DNA of 64,000 nucleotides. Origin: Stappia sp. TSB10P1A (lineage in GTDB: Bacteria; Pseudomonadota; Alphaproteobacteria; Rhizobiales; Stappiaceae). Below are positions 19,656-29,949 of the stretch, piece by piece. The DNA is taken from NCBI RefSeq assembly GCF_900185725.1, contig NZ_FYAU01000035.1, positions 242,368-306,367 of the forward strand, in the 5' to 3' direction. The notes beneath the pieces are model-generated. The model was given only the letters and a program-made list of their open reading frames with translations, ran no database searches and had not been told where the DNA came from. The position numbers and the translations under genes were made by a program. How positions within the stretch are numbered: position 1 is the stretch's first letter; each line of letters begins with the position of its first letter.

Positions 19656-20846
19656 TCAGTCCTGGTTCGCGGCGATCGTCACGCCGAGAAGGTTGGGGAG
19701 CGTCTGCGGCGCGATCATTGCGGCTCCCAGCAATTGAGCGAAGGGCACCGGCGCGGCGGGCGCCGCCGTCGCGGAGATCGACTGCGGGTCCTTCAGGAAG
19801 GTGGTGGCCGCGCTCGCGACCTTCTGCTGGAAGTCGGGATTGCCGATCACCGACAGAAGCATGGGCAGGGCGGCGCTCAACTGACCGACGAATTCCTCGC
19901 GCGAGGCGCCGGATTCCTTGGCCTGCGCGTCGAGCAGGCGGTCGACCAGCGACTCATTGTCGAGACGCAGGGCGAGGCTGACCACCTCGAGGCCCTGCAT
20001 GATGCTCATGGCCTCTTCCGGGTTGCCCTGGGCGGCTTCGAGCTTCGCGAAGACCTCGCGGGTCATGCCCTTGAGCGTCAGAGAGGCGTTCAGCGTGGCC
20101 GCTTCGGCACCGGAAATCGTCAGGTCGGAAATGTCGAGAACGCCGGCGTCCGGGTCCCATTCCGCTTCCAGGGCGAGACCGAGCACGAGCTTGTCATAGC
20201 CGAGGTCGGTCAGAGACTTGCGGCCGTCCTCGTCCAGGCTGGCGGCGGTGATCTCGATGCCCTTCACCGTCAGCGAGCCGGCGGTCGGCAGATCCCCATC
20301 CATTTCGTCGACCACGGCGACGACGCTGGCGATCGGGATTTTCCCATCCTTCTCGGTGTCGATGAGGATGCCGGTGATTTCGGCACGCGAATAGCCGGGC
20401 GCCATCGCGTCGCTGTCGGCCTTGGCCTTGATCGTGGCGGCCGAGGGCAGGACCGGATCGTCGATGGCGATCAGCGCGGCGGTGACGCGGACGTCATTGC
20501 CGTCCTGCTGGTCCTCGATGGTGACGCCGCTCATCGCCATGGCTCCGGCGGTCAGGCCGCCGTCGGCGTCGACTTCGGCGTCCTGAAACGAGGTTTCGGC
20601 GATCGTCAGCCTGGTGGTCTTGCCGCCATCGTCGAGCGCGGCGCGCAGCCCGGTGATGGTCACCTTGCCGCCGGATTCCTCGACCCTGTCATAGCCGGTC
20701 ACGGCCGCCTTGCCGGCTTCGATGATCTGGAAGAACGTGTCCGCCACTTCGTTGCCGGAGGCATCGAAGGCAAGGGCCGGCGGCGCGAGGAGGAGCGGGC
20801 AGGCAATCGCAAGGGCGCGCACGCGGCGAAGGGGAAGATAGGTCAT
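19656..20846 (-). CDS. Secreted protein of unknown function, shorter paralogue
   Basis: The 396-residue protein has a signal peptide (LAIACPLLLAPPALA, cleavage near ALA-FD). After it, VADTFFQIIEAGKAAVTGY aligns with the start of the mature part of the protein encoded downstream at 17433. The C-termini also align (LPNLLGVTIAANQD with LPQLLNAMVVANSGR). An acidic, Ala/Asp-rich composition and many GxITI/V repeats suggest a mostly beta fold. No catalytic residues are recognised. Confidence 0.75.
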   Translation of the reverse strand: MTYLPLRRVRALAIACPLLLAPPALAFDASGNEVADTFFQIIEAGKAAVTGYDRVEESGGKVTITGLRAALDDGGKTTRLTIAETSFQDAEVDADGGLTAGAMAMSGVTIEDQQDGNDVRVTAALIAIDDPVLPSAATIKAKADSDAMAPGYSRAEITGILIDTEKDGKIPIASVVAVVDEMDGDLPTAGSLTVKGIEITAASLDEDGRKSLTDLGYDKLVLGLALEAEWDPDAGVLDISDLTISGAEAATLNASLTLKGMTREVFAKLEAAQGNPEEAMSIMQGLEVVSLALRLDNESLVDRLLDAQAKESGASREEFVGQLSAALPMLLSVIGNPDFQQKVASAATTFLKDPQSISATAAPAAPVPFAQLLGAAMIAPQTLPNLLGVTIAANQD

Positions 20847-20977
20847 TCAGACGTCTCCGAGTGGTGTTTGAGTGTCCGCTCCCTGCCTGCGGACCGCTAC
20901 GATGCGTCAAATGGAGCGCAAGGACAAGCTGCGCGCTCAGATTGTTCAGAGCGATTTGTCGCCTGTTTGTTTTTCAG

Positions 20978-21886
20978 CTAGATGACCGCGGCCAGAGGTT
21001 TTTCCGGCCATTCCGCCATCGCCTGCTCGACATCGGCGAGCGACGGCAGGCTGTCCTCGTTGCCCAGGTGCTGGATCGCGTGGGCGGAGGCGGCGCGGGC
21101 GAAGCGGAAATGCTGCTCGAAGCCGGCATCTTCATTGCGCAGCCAGGAATAGATATAAGCGCCGTGAAAGACGTCGCCGGCGCCGTTCGTGTCGACGATG
21201 CGCTCCCTGGGCACGTTAAGCGCGGCCATGCGCTGCGTCGGACCGCCGCCCTCATACCAGAAGATGCCGTCCTCTCCGAGCGTGACGCCGCCGACCGGGC
21301 AACCGCGTTCGCGCAGGTAGTCCAGCGTTTCCTCGACGCCGAGACCGAGTTGCTCGCAGAAGCGGGCGGAGACCACAGCGGCATCGATATAGCGCAGCAA
21401 TTCGTCCGTATTCTCGCGCACGGCACCGCCATCGAGCGAGGTCAGGATGCCTGCGGCCCGGGCGGCCTTGGCATAGTGCAGGGCGGCATCGGGCATGTGG
21501 CCGTCGAGATGCAGCGCCCGGCAGCCGGCAAGATTGAGCACCGGAAAGGGGTGAAGGAAATCGTTGTCGCGGCAGCGGACGATGGCGCGCTTGCCGTCCT
21601 TGGGCATGATGAAGGAGAGGGAGGATTCCCGCACCTTCCGTCCATGGATCGAGATGCCGTATTTGGCGGCCATGTCGAGGAACATTCGGGCCAGCCAGTC
21701 ATCGGCCTGCGAGCACAGGATGTCCGGTGCGATGCCGAGCCTTGCGCAGGCAAAGCCGGCGGTCACCGCATTGCCGCCGAAGCTCACCGCATAATCACGC
21801 GCGATCGCCTTCTCGTCGCCCGTCGGCAGCGTATCGGTGAGGAAGGTGATGTCGATATAGGCTTGGCCAATGAACAGGGCCTGCAT
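20978..21886 (-). CDS. PfkB-family sugar/nucleoside kinase
   Basis: The 302-residue ribokinase-type enzyme has the N-terminal substrate motif VSFGGNAVTAGFACARLG and the C-terminal ATP/catalytic motif VDTNGAGDVFHGAY, where the Asp of GAGD is the catalytic base. The substrate cannot be fixed. Ribokinase-type or sulfofructose-type sugar kinases are possible. No sugar operon surrounds it. It diverges from the EAL-domain gene. Confidence 0.88.
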   Translation of the reverse strand: MQALFIGQAYIDITFLTDTLPTGDEKAIARDYAVSFGGNAVTAGFACARLGIAPDILCSQADDWLARMFLDMAAKYGISIHGRKVRESSLSFIMPKDGKRAIVRCRDNDFLHPFPVLNLAGCRALHLDGHMPDAALHYAKAARAAGILTSLDGGAVRENTDELLRYIDAAVVSARFCEQLGLGVEETLDYLRERGCPVGGVTLGEDGIFWYEGGGPTQRMAALNVPRERIVDTNGAGDVFHGAYIYSWLRNEDAGFEQHFRFARAASAHAIQHLGNEDSLPSLADVEQAMAEWPEKPLAAVI

Positions 21887-22010
21887 GCTTTGACGCGCTC
21901 CTCGTTGTCGGGGTTGCTCTTGTTGTCAGGGCGCGGCGGCTTTTTTTCTCTCCTGCGGCCGCGCCTTCAGGGGTCATTTACGAAAGCTGCGGATACTGAC
22001 ATTCCATCAA

Positions 22011-23633
22011 ATGCCGGATCGCTGCGTGCCGCACCGTTATACCCGCTTTCTCAAGACTTTGGTGATCGCCCTCATTCTGGCGATCGCTCCCCTGATCGCG
22101 GCCAATTACGTGCTCAACACCTACGCCGTAACACAGGCGCAGGCGGAGATGAAGGCGATTGCCGAGCGCTATGTCCTGCGCGCGGAAAAGGCAATCGGCG
22201 ATGCGGTGTCGGTGTTGCAGGGGTTGCACCAGAAGGGCCACGTGACCTGTTCGGCGGATGATAGGGCAGCGTTCAATGCCGGTCTGATCGAGGCGCCGTT
22301 CGTGCAGATGCTCGGCGTCGTCAATACCGGCGGCGTGATGATGTGCAATGTGCCGGACCAGCCGAGCAGGGGGCAGCCCGTGCTGCCCGTCCTGCAGGCG
22401 GATTCTCCGCTGGTCGGGATCGGCATGCGCGAGCGTGTCTATGAAGGGACGCGCGTTGCCCTGGTGAGCTGGCGGATCGGGACCGGCAACCGGCTCCTGG
22501 CGGAGATCTCGCCTGTCGCGATCGCCATCGACCCGGGGCCGGAATACCTGCGCGCTCACCGGCATGTGGAACTGCGGCTGGGCGACGGGGTGACGTGGCT
22601 GCGCTCGGGCGAGTACAGCCATATCAATTCCCGCGAGAGCGAGCGGGAGATGGTCGTCGAGGTGGCCTCGGAGAAGTATCCGATGCTGGCGACCGTTTCG
22701 GCGCCGGCTTCGGCCGCCGACAATCTGGTGCGCGATCTCAAGGTGGTCGCCGCGATCGCTTGCGTCTGTTTCGCGATCCTGTTCGTGGCGGTCAGCGTCT
22801 GGTTCTCCTGGCGCCCGGAGAGCGAGGCGGAGGACGAATTCGTCCAGGCGATCCGGCGCGGAGAGTTCATCCCCTATTATCAGCCGGTGATGGACATCGA
22901 AACGGGCCGTCTGCGCGGCTGTGAGGTCCTGATGCGCTGGCAGCGGCCGGACGGGTCGGTGATCTCGCCGGGCGCCTTCATGACCTTCGCCGAGACGTCG
23001 GGCCACATCTTCGAGATGACCCGTCAGATCATGCGCAAGACCTGTGTCGAGGTCGGCGATCTCTATTACCAGAATCCGGAATTCAAGCTGTCGATCAACC
23101 TGTTTGCCGGACATTTCGAGGATCGGCAGATCATCGAGGACATCACAGAGATCTTTGGCGGCTCGAAGATCGCCTTTCAGCAGATCGTCATGGAGGTGAC
23201 CGAGCGCCAGCCGTTGTCCAACATGGACACCGCCCGCAAGATCATCGCCGAGATGCAGGCGATCGGCGTGCGCGTGGCGCTCGACGATGTGGGCACAGGC
23301 CATGGCGGTTTCGCCTATCTCCAGAAGCTCGGCATCGACATCATCAAGATTGACAAGATGTTCATCGACAGCCTGGGGACGGACGACAACTCCACCACCA
23401 TCGTCGACACGATGGTCGAACTCGCCGACAATCTCGGCATGGGCATCATCGCCGAGGGCGTCGAGACGATGGAACAGATCGAGCGCCTGCGCGAACTCGG
23501 CGTCTCCGCCGCGCAGGGCTACATTTTCGCCCCGCCCTTGCCGGCCAAGCTGTTCATCGAACTGGCGCAGGCGCTGTCCGGCGGGCGCGGCACCGCTCTG
23601 CCGGAAGGCATGGGCAAGGCCCTGGTCGCCTGA
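22011..23633 (+). CDS. Membrane c-di-GMP phosphodiesterase with CSS-type periplasmic domain and EAL domain
   Basis: The 540-residue protein has a first transmembrane helix at about 14-36 and a periplasmic domain with Cys80 (TCSADD) and Cys112 (MCNVP), as in CSS-motif redox-sensing phosphodiesterases. A second helix at about 245-266 is followed by an EAL domain. Catalytic residues look intact: Glu305 (in EVL instead of EAL), the Asn of SINLF, Glu in EVTERQ, Asp425-Asp426 (ALDDVGTG), Lys in IKIDKMF and Glu in AEGVET. Active c-di-GMP hydrolysis is likely. No GGEEF domain is present. Confidence 0.9.
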   Translation: MPDRCVPHRYTRFLKTLVIALILAIAPLIAANYVLNTYAVTQAQAEMKAIAERYVLRAEKAIGDAVSVLQGLHQKGHVTCSADDRAAFNAGLIEAPFVQMLGVVNTGGVMMCNVPDQPSRGQPVLPVLQADSPLVGIGMRERVYEGTRVALVSWRIGTGNRLLAEISPVAIAIDPGPEYLRAHRHVELRLGDGVTWLRSGEYSHINSRESEREMVVEVASEKYPMLATVSAPASAADNLVRDLKVVAAIACVCFAILFVAVSVWFSWRPESEAEDEFVQAIRRGEFIPYYQPVMDIETGRLRGCEVLMRWQRPDGSVISPGAFMTFAETSGHIFEMTRQIMRKTCVEVGDLYYQNPEFKLSINLFAGHFEDRQIIEDITEIFGGSKIAFQQIVMEVTERQPLSNMDTARKIIAEMQAIGVRVALDDVGTGHGGFAYLQKLGIDIIKIDKMFIDSLGTDDNSTTIVDTMVELADNLGMGIIAEGVETMEQIERLRELGVSAAQGYIFAPPLPAKLFIELAQALSGGRGTALPEGMGKALVA

Positions 23634-23741
23634 GGCCGCGTGCCTCGACCCTTTCCGTCATGTCGGCCGAGGCGGGACTTTTTCCCGGCGCCGCGATCCG
23701 ATAAGGTGCGCGCCGATCAGCCTCCTTCATCCGGAGCCGGA

Positions 23742-24689
23742 ATGGTGAACGCTCTGACCACCGCGAGGGACGCCACCTCGCGCCGCTGGCGCCGCGCGGC
23801 GCTTGTCCTTGCCGTGTCTCTCGCGCTCGGCGGCTGCCAGACCGCAGCCAGCACCTCGCAGCATGCCTCGCGCCAGCCGGTGGGAGCCGTGCAGGTCGCG
23901 GCGCTGCCGGTGCTTCCCGCGCCCTCGATCGGCACGGAACTGTCACTGGCGCCACAGGGCAGTGCGCTTCGACGTGCCCCGGCTGCCATCGTCGTCGATG
24001 CGGCGACCGGGACGGTGCTGCACGAGGCGGATGCCGATTCGCTGCGCTACCCGGCCTCGCTCACCAAGATGATGACGCTCTATCTGCTGTTCGATGCGCT
24101 GTCCGAGGGCCGGGTCGGCCTCGATACGCCGCTGTCGATCTCCGCGAAGGCGGCAAGCCAGCCGCCGGCGCGCATCGGATTGAAGGTGGGGGGGCGGCTG
24201 ACCGTCTCCCAGGCGATCCAGGCGCTGGCCGTGAAGTCGGCCAATGACGTCGCGGTGGCGGTCGCGGAGACGCTTGCCGGCTCCGAGGACGCCTTTGCCG
24301 CGCAGATGACGGCCAAGGCGCGCAGCCTTGGCATGGGCAATACCCGTTTCGTCAACGCCTCGGGGCTGCCGGATCCGCGTCAGGTCACCACTGCGCGCGA
24401 CATGGCGACCCTGTCGCGCGCGCTGAAAAGCCGGCATGCCGGGCGTGCCAGCGCCTTTACGGCGCGCAGCTTCACCTATGAGGGCACCACCCACCGGGCG
24501 ACCAACAACCTGCTTGGCCGCGTTGCCGGCGTCGACGGTATCAAGACCGGCTATATCCGCGATTCCGGCTACAACCTTGCCGCCTCCGCCCATCGTGGCG
24601 GGCGCAGTGTCATCGCCGTGGTGTTCGGCGGCGAGAGCGAAGGCGCGCGCGATCGCCAGGTCGCGGACCTGATCGAGCAATATCTTTGA
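23742..24689 (+). CDS. Lipoprotein D-alanyl-D-alanine carboxypeptidase (PBP5/6 type)
   Basis: The 315-residue serine peptidase of family S11 has the three penicillin-binding motifs: SLTK (Ser106-Lys109), SAN (Ser166-Asn168) and KTG (268-270). It trims pentapeptides of peptidoglycan in the periplasm. The N-terminus carries an Arg-rich patch and a lipobox LGGC with Cys32, so it is probably lipid-anchored, unlike typical DacA proteins. ATG 23742 has GGAG upstream; the earlier ATG 23640 lies almost on the stop of the EAL gene. The usual C-terminal anchor domain is missing. Confidence 0.92.
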   Translation: MVNALTTARDATSRRWRRAALVLAVSLALGGCQTAASTSQHASRQPVGAVQVAALPVLPAPSIGTELSLAPQGSALRRAPAAIVVDAATGTVLHEADADSLRYPASLTKMMTLYLLFDALSEGRVGLDTPLSISAKAASQPPARIGLKVGGRLTVSQAIQALAVKSANDVAVAVAETLAGSEDAFAAQMTAKARSLGMGNTRFVNASGLPDPRQVTTARDMATLSRALKSRHAGRASAFTARSFTYEGTTHRATNNLLGRVAGVDGIKTGYIRDSGYNLAASAHRGGRSVIAVVFGGESEGARDRQVADLIEQYL

Positions 24690-24781
24690 AGGGGCGCTGA
24701 AACGGCGCCGACCCGGCTGAACAGGGCACGCCGGACCACGATGCTGCGGCCGTTCGGGGGCGATAGCCAGAACGCGTGCGA

Positions 24782-25225
24782 TCAGGCTGGGGAGATCGTC
24801 CGGTCGGGACTGGGCAGGGCGGAAATCGTGTCGTCGGCGTCGTGATCGGCGGCCGGCCTCCGGCTTTCCTCATCGCCCTGCGGCGCAGGGACGACAGGGC
24901 GCTCCAGCCGCGGTTCGCCATCCTGATGGACGGCGGTTTCGAGCAATCCGGTCGCCGCGTCGATCAGCAGGAACACCGTGTCGTTGCCCTTGCGGGCGAC
25001 GATCTCGATCCGGCCTTCCTTGTTCATGTAGCGCAGCGTGACGTAGCCGTGCTTGGCGAGCGTGTCGGCAATCTCGTTGATGTTGGAGCCGACCCGGTCG
25101 CCCGGGAGCAGGTGATCGGCGGCGGCCGGCGGCGTGGCGATGAGGATCGACATGAGGGCAAGGCCCGCAAGTCCCTTTGCCACGCGCGCTGCGATCCGGC
25201 CTGTGGCCCTTTCCATTCCGTGCAT
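24782..25225 (-). CDS. Small secreted protein with PepSY-like domain
   Basis: The 147-residue protein has a signal peptide (LALMSILIATPPAAA-DH). One PepSY-like unit follows (residues ~45-100: INEIADTLAKHGYVTLRYMNKEGRIEI, then DTVFLLIDAATGLL). The tail is Pro/Asp-rich and probably disordered. GGAG lies 6 bp before the start. It lies downstream of napC on the same strand but 114 bp away, with no evident role in nitrate reduction. Confidence 0.7.
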   Translation of the reverse strand: MHGMERATGRIAARVAKGLAGLALMSILIATPPAAADHLLPGDRVGSNINEIADTLAKHGYVTLRYMNKEGRIEIVARKGNDTVFLLIDAATGLLETAVHQDGEPRLERPVVPAPQGDEESRRPAADHDADDTISALPSPDRTISPA

Positions 25226-25339
25226 GTCTCGCTCCCCGGTGCGGCCCGGCGCTTTTTTGCCGTCCTGGACCGACGGAACGAGAGCCTATCACGAAAACCG
25301 CCGGGTGGGACGGGTCATGCCAAAGGTCGGCCGGGAAAG

Positions 25340-26035
25340 TCACTTTGAGGACGGGATATCGGACAGATACCCGGTCAATTGTCGCAGGGCCGCTTCCTCC
25401 TTGCCCTCCAGTTGCCTGAACTCCGGCGGGACGCGCCAGCCCGGCTCCACATCTTCCATGTTTGGAAGCTGGTGGGCGATTCCCTTGTGGCAGTCGATGC
25501 AGGTCGCTTCGCCGCTGACGAGGAAGCGTTGGTGGATTGCCGCGGCACGATCTGTCTGGCGGGTGAAATCCATGGCGATGGAGGAATGGCAGTTGCGGCA
25601 TTCGAGGCTGTCATTGGCCTTCAGCCGCGCCCATTCGTGCTTGGCGAGTTCCAGGCGCAGGTCGAGGAACTTGCGGCGCGTGTTGATGGTGCCGAACAGG
25701 TGGCCCCAGACCTCCTTGGAGGCCTGCATCTTGCGGGCGATCTTGTCGGTCCAGTTGTGCGGAACGTGGCAGTCGGGGCAGGACGCCCGCACGCCCGAGC
25801 GGTTGGAGAAGTGGATGGTCTGCGTCATCTCCTCGTAGACGTTGTCCTTCATCTCGTGGCAACTGATGCAGAAGGCCTCGGTGTTGGTGACTTCCAGCGC
25901 GGTGTTGAACGCGCCCCAGAAGATCACGCCGCCGACGAAGCCGCCGAGGGTCAGGAAGCCGAGGCCGAAATGCACGCTCGGCCTTGCGAAGATGGTCCAG
26001 GCCTGCCGGGCGAGGGACTTCAGACGACCCCACAT
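25340..26035 (-). CDS. napC: Tetraheme c-type cytochrome NapC
   Basis: This membrane-anchored quinol dehydrogenase passes electrons to NapAB. The 231 residues have one N-terminal helix (about 20-45) and four CxxCH heme sites at 56-60, 86-90, 146-150 and 179-183. It is the last gene of napEFDABC, starting right after the napB stop. Confidence 0.97.
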   Translation of the reverse strand: MWGRLKSLARQAWTIFARPSVHFGLGFLTLGGFVGGVIFWGAFNTALEVTNTEAFCISCHEMKDNVYEEMTQTIHFSNRSGVRASCPDCHVPHNWTDKIARKMQASKEVWGHLFGTINTRRKFLDLRLELAKHEWARLKANDSLECRNCHSSIAMDFTRQTDRAAAIHQRFLVSGEATCIDCHKGIAHQLPNMEDVEPGWRVPPEFRQLEGKEEAALRQLTGYLSDIPSSK

Positions 26036-26038
26036 GGC

Positions 26039-26524
26039 TCAGCGGCTCCCGGCCGGCCGGGCGCCGAGCTCGCTCATGTCGCGGAACAGGTTGGTGACAA
26101 GCGGCGGGGCGTCCGACTGGGGCACGTGGCACATGGTGCAGAAGTAGCGGCGCGGCGACACGTCCGCCAGCATCTGGCCCTCGCGGTCCATGTAATGGGT
26201 GACACTGATCATCGGCGCGCCGGACCCTTCCGTGTATTCCCGCTTGTGGCAGGACAGGCAGCGGTTGGTGTTGACCGAAAGCTGGTAGCCTTCGATCGAA
26301 TGCGGGATCACCGGCGGCTGCTCGGGATAGGCGCGCATCCGCCGTACGTCGTCGACGATCCATTTCGCCACCGGAGGAGCCGCAGCATTTTCCATCGGCT
26401 GGGGCGTTCCGCGCAGGCGCGGCGCGTCCTGGGAGAACGCCGGCAGCGCCAGGCCGACGGCGAACACGAGAAGGCCGGCAAGCAGCGCGTGCGCGGCTAC
26501 GCGGTGGAGACCTTGACTGCGCAT
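26039..26524 (-). CDS. napB: Diheme cytochrome subunit NapB of periplasmic nitrate reductase
   Basis: It is the electron-transfer small subunit of the NapAB complex in the periplasm. The 161 residues have a signal peptide ([14 protein letters not shown]) and two heme sites, CLSCH (89-93) and CTMCH (129-133). The start ATG at 26524 overlaps the napA reading frame by 28 bp, giving tight coupling. The open frame extends far upstream inside napA, but only this start gives a signal peptide. Confidence 0.96.
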   Translation of the reverse strand: MRSQGLHRVAAHALLAGLLVFAVGLALPAFSQDAPRLRGTPQPMENAAAPPVAKWIVDDVRRMRAYPEQPPVIPHSIEGYQLSVNTNRCLSCHKREYTEGSGAPMISVTHYMDREGQMLADVSPRRYFCTMCHVPQSDAPPLVTNLFRDMSELGARPAGSR

Positions 26525-28998
26525 TTCTTGAAATCCGTCTGCTTGGAGATGGGATCGGTGGCGTCGAGCGTGACCTTGTTGATCAACTGGCTTGCGTCGA
26601 ACCACGGCACGAAGACGACGCCGCGCGGCATGCGGTTGCGCCCGCGCGTCTCGATGCGCGTGCGGATTTCGCCGCGCCGCGAGGTCACCACGACCTCGCT
26701 GCCCTGGTTGAGGCCGCGGGCGCGGGCGTCGTCGGGATGCATGAAGAGGCGGGCGCCGGGGAAGGCCTTGTAGAGCTCGGGCACGCGCATCGTCATCGAG
26801 CCCGAATGCCAGTGCTCGAGCACCCGGCCGGTCACCAGCCACAGGTCGTAGTCGTCGTCGGGCACCTCGGCGGGTGGCTCGTAGGGCACGGCGAGGATCA
26901 CCGCGCGCCCGTCCTTGCGGCCGTAGAAGCGCACGCCTTCGCCCGGCTTCACGTAAGGATCGTAACCCTCGCGATAGCGCCAGCGGGTTTCCTCGCCATC
27001 GACCACCGGCCAGCGCAATCCGCGCACCTGGTGGTAGCGGTCATAGGGTGCAAGGTCGTGGCCATGGTCGCGGCCGAACTCCGCATATTCCTCGAACAGG
27101 CCCTTTTGAACATAGAAGCCGAAGTGCTTGGCCTCCTGGTTCTCGTAGTCCGCGTCGATCTGCGCGAGCGGAAAGCGGTCGACGGTCCCATTCGCGAACA
27201 GCACCTCGTAGAGCGTCTTGCCGCGATAGTCGGGATTGGCGTCGAGGATCTCCTGGGGCCACACCTCGTCCGTGGTGAAGCGTTTGGAGAACTCCATCAT
27301 CTGCCACAGGTCGGAGCGGGCCTCGCCCTTGGCATCGACCAACTGGTGCCAGACATGGGTGCGCCGCTCGGCATTGCCGTAGGCGCCTTCCTTTTCCACC
27401 CACATGGCAGCGGGCAGGATGACATCGGCGGCAAGTGCCGTCACCGTCGGGTAAGCGTCTGAGACGACGATGAAATTCTCCGGATTTCGATAACCGGGAT
27501 AGGTCTCCTGGCTGGTGTTGGGCGCGGCCTGCAGGTTGTTGTTCACCTGGACCCAGTACCAGTTGAGCTTGCCGTCGCGCAGCATCCGGTCCTGCTCGAC
27601 CGCATGATAGCCCGGCTTGTCGGGCAGCAGTCCGTGCGGCAGCTTCCAGATTTCCTCGGTGTGGTTGCGGTGTTCGGGGTTGGTTACCACCATGTCGGCC
27701 GGCAGGCGATGGGCGAAGGTGCCGACCTCGCGCGCCGTGCCGCAGGCCGAGGGCTGGCCGGTCAGCGAGAAGGGGCTGTTGCCCGGCTCGGAGATCTTCC
27801 CGGTCAAGAGGTGGAGGTTGTAGACCATGTGGTTGGCCCAGACGCCGCGCACATGCTGGTTGAAGCCCATGGTCCACAGCGACATGACCTTGCGGTCCGG
27901 GTCGGCATAGAGTTCGGCGAGTTCGCGCAGGAAATCCGGCTCGACGCCCGACAGCGCCGAGACTTTCTCCAGCGTGTAGTCGGACACCATCTTGCGGAAG
28001 GCCTCGAAGTCGGCCGGCTCCATCTTGCCCGGATCGCCGGCGCCGACGGCCCTCAGCTCCAGCTCGTTGTCGGGGCGCAGGCCATAGCCGATATCGGTCT
28101 GGCCGGTCATGAACACCGCGTGGTCGCGCACGAAGTCCTCGTTGACGCGGCCTGTCTCGATGATGTGGTTGGCGATGTAGTTGAGGATCGCCAGATCCGT
28201 TCCCGGCTTGAAGATCATCGGGATGTCGGCAAGGTCCATGCTGCGATGGGTGAAGGTCGACAGCACCGCCACCCGCACATGCTCATGACCAAGACGCCGG
28301 TCGGCCAGCCTCGTCCACAGGATCGGATGCATCTCCGCCATGTTCGAGCCCCACAGCACGAAGGCGTCGGCATGCTCGAAGTCCTCGTAGCAGCCCATCG
28401 GCTCGTCCATGCCGAAGGTACGCATGAAGGCGGTGGCGGCGGAGGCCATGCAGTGGCGGGCGTTGGGGTCGAGATTGTTGGAGCGGAAACCCGCCCGCAT
28501 CAGCTTGGTGGCGGCGTAGCCCTCGAAAATCGTCCATTGGCCCGAGCCGAACATGCCGAGCGCGGTCGGGCCCTTGGCCGCCAGCGTCTCCTTGGCCTTT
28601 TCCGCCATCAGGTCGAGCGCTTCGTCCCAGGAGACCGGCTCGAACTCGCCGTCCTTGTGGTAGCTGCCGCCGCGCTTGCGCATCAGGGGCGTGGTCAGCC
28701 GGTCCTCGCCATACATGATCTTGGACAGGAAATAGCCCTTGATGCAGTTGAGGCCGCGATTGACCTCCGCCTGCATGTCGCCATGGGTGGCGACGACCTG
28801 ACCGTCCTTGACGCCGACCATGACGCCGCATCCGGTACCGCAGAAGCGGCAGGGCGCCTTCGACCACTTGATGTCCAGCGTGCCGATGCCGCCGGGAATG
28901 GGCTGGGCGGTGGCGGGCAGGGCGATGCCGGCGGCGGCAGCGGCCACCGCCGCGGCCTGTGCCTTGATCATGTCGCGTCTGGAGAGCTCAAGCTCCAT
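26497..28998 (-). CDS. napA: Periplasmic nitrate reductase catalytic subunit
   Basis: It reduces nitrate to nitrite at a Mo-bis-MGD centre. The 833 residues start with a Tat signal ([12 protein letters not shown]). The 4Fe-4S ligands are Cys50, Cys53, Cys57 and Cys85, and the Mo ligand is predicted as Cys183 (ARHCMASA). Length and motifs are complete. It is exported folded, with NapD as chaperone. The gene lies between napD and napB. Confidence 0.98.
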   Translation of the reverse strand: MELELSRRDMIKAQAAAVAAAAAGIALPATAQPIPGGIGTLDIKWSKAPCRFCGTGCGVMVGVKDGQVVATHGDMQAEVNRGLNCIKGYFLSKIMYGEDRLTTPLMRKRGGSYHKDGEFEPVSWDEALDLMAEKAKETLAAKGPTALGMFGSGQWTIFEGYAATKLMRAGFRSNNLDPNARHCMASAATAFMRTFGMDEPMGCYEDFEHADAFVLWGSNMAEMHPILWTRLADRRLGHEHVRVAVLSTFTHRSMDLADIPMIFKPGTDLAILNYIANHIIETGRVNEDFVRDHAVFMTGQTDIGYGLRPDNELELRAVGAGDPGKMEPADFEAFRKMVSDYTLEKVSALSGVEPDFLRELAELYADPDRKVMSLWTMGFNQHVRGVWANHMVYNLHLLTGKISEPGNSPFSLTGQPSACGTAREVGTFAHRLPADMVVTNPEHRNHTEEIWKLPHGLLPDKPGYHAVEQDRMLRDGKLNWYWVQVNNNLQAAPNTSQETYPGYRNPENFIVVSDAYPTVTALAADVILPAAMWVEKEGAYGNAERRTHVWHQLVDAKGEARSDLWQMMEFSKRFTTDEVWPQEILDANPDYRGKTLYEVLFANGTVDRFPLAQIDADYENQEAKHFGFYVQKGLFEEYAEFGRDHGHDLAPYDRYHQVRGLRWPVVDGEETRWRYREGYDPYVKPGEGVRFYGRKDGRAVILAVPYEPPAEVPDDDYDLWLVTGRVLEHWHSGSMTMRVPELYKAFPGARLFMHPDDARARGLNQGSEVVVTSRRGEIRTRIETRGRNRMPRGVVFVPWFDASQLINKVTLDATDPISKQTDFKKCAVKVSTA

Positions 28999-29000
28999 CG

Positions 29001-29249
29001 TCAGACCTCCTCGCTATGTTCGAAAACCATGTTGGCGGACACCACGCCGTCGAGCAGGGAGATCTCGACGAGCCGGTTGCCGGCGGCGCCGCGCGGCGCT
29101 TCCAGGACGATGACGATCTTGCTGCCCTCGGCCGCGTGCACCTCGACGTCGGCAAGGCCGGCGAGAGTTGCGGCAACGCTGTCGAGCCGGTCCGGCAGGA
29201 CCGAGACGACGGCACTGGAAATGACAAGGGGAGCGGCGGCCTCACGCAT
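29001..29249 (-). CDS. napD: NapA maturation chaperone NapD
   Basis: The 82-residue cytoplasmic protein binds the Tat signal of NapA during cofactor loading. The N-terminal [16 protein letters not shown] and the [11 protein letters not shown] strand fit the ferredoxin-like NapD fold. It starts 8 bp inside the end of napF and ends 2 bp before the napA start codon. Confidence 0.92.
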   Translation of the reverse strand: MREAAAPLVISSAVVSVLPDRLDSVAATLAGLADVEVHAAEGSKIVIVLEAPRGAAGNRLVEISLLDGVVSANMVFEHSEEV

Positions 29250-29745
29250 CGAAGGCCTCCGGCACGGGGCGCAGTTCGATGGCCGAGACGGGGCAGGGCG
29301 CGACGCAGGCGCCGCAGCCGCTACAGAGCGAGGCGGTCACCTGGGGCAGGAACGGGCCGCCGCGACGGGGCGGAAAGCGGATCGCCTCCTGCGGGCAGGC
29401 ATCGCGGCAGGCCTGACAGTCGATGCCGGCGTGCGGCAGACAGTGAGCGGCGATGTGCGGCCGGTAGGGCAGGGCCTCCCGCTCGCGATCGAACAGGCCT
29501 TCCGGACAGGCCTCGGCGCAGGCGCCGCAGAAGGTGCATTCTCCGGCGGCGAAGGACAGGGCCGGGCGTTCGCCGGTCATCTTGACGATGCCGGTGGGGC
29601 AGGCCGCCGCGCAGGCGCCGCAGCCGGTGCACAGGTCGAGCGCACTCGCGGCCAGCCAGGGCGGGAGCGGCATTTGTGTTGCGTCAGGGCGAGGCGGACG
29701 GCCGGTGAGGAAGCGGCGGCGTGTCCCGTCGAAAGGCAGGGTCAT
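29242..29745 (-). CDS. napF: Ferredoxin-type protein NapF
   Basis: The 167-residue cytoplasmic iron-sulfur protein assists NapA maturation. Cys clusters are at 39/42/45/49, 70/73/76/80, 110/113/117 (with Cys102 nearby) and 141/144/147/151, indicating up to four 4Fe-4S centres. The third set is irregular. The N-terminal FDGTRRRFLTG is a familiar NapF opening. It overlaps napD by 8 bp. Confidence 0.94.
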   Translation of the reverse strand: MTLPFDGTRRRFLTGRPPRPDATQMPLPPWLAASALDLCTGCGACAAACPTGIVKMTGERPALSFAAGECTFCGACAEACPEGLFDREREALPYRPHIAAHCLPHAGIDCQACRDACPQEAIRFPPRRGGPFLPQVTASLCSGCGACVAPCPVSAIELRPVPEAFDA

Positions 29746-29754
29746 GCCGGCACC

Positions 29755-29949
29755 TCAAAGCAGTGCCGCGGGCGGGCCCGGCGGTCCGAAGATCAACTGC
29801 AGCATCCACACGGCAAACCCGTAGGTGCCGACCACGGCGACCGCCACGAAGGGCCAGACGCCGAAGGCGAGGACCAGAAAGGCCAGCAGCTCCATACGCC
29901 AGCGGCGGCGGTCGGTGCCATCGGCATCGCTTTGTCCGGATTCAGTCAT
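29755..29949 (-). CDS. napE: Small membrane protein NapE
   Basis: The 64-residue protein has one or two membrane-spanning stretches (ELLAFLVLAFGVWPFVAVAV and on) after a polar N-terminus, as in NapE. Its role in Nap function is not settled. It is the promoter-proximal gene of the nap operon; a purine-rich leader (GGAGACGGAGACAGAGG) lies before it. Confidence 0.9.
   Translation of the reverse strand: MTESGQSDADGTDRRRWRMELLAFLVLAFGVWPFVAVAVVGTYGFAVWMLQLIFGPPGPPAALL

Noticed and set aside
17334..20981. Open frame of 1215 codons on the plus strand
   Set aside because: It runs opposite to both secreted-protein genes and crosses their intergenic space; the composition is typical of a shadow, and the real genes have signal peptides and related ends.
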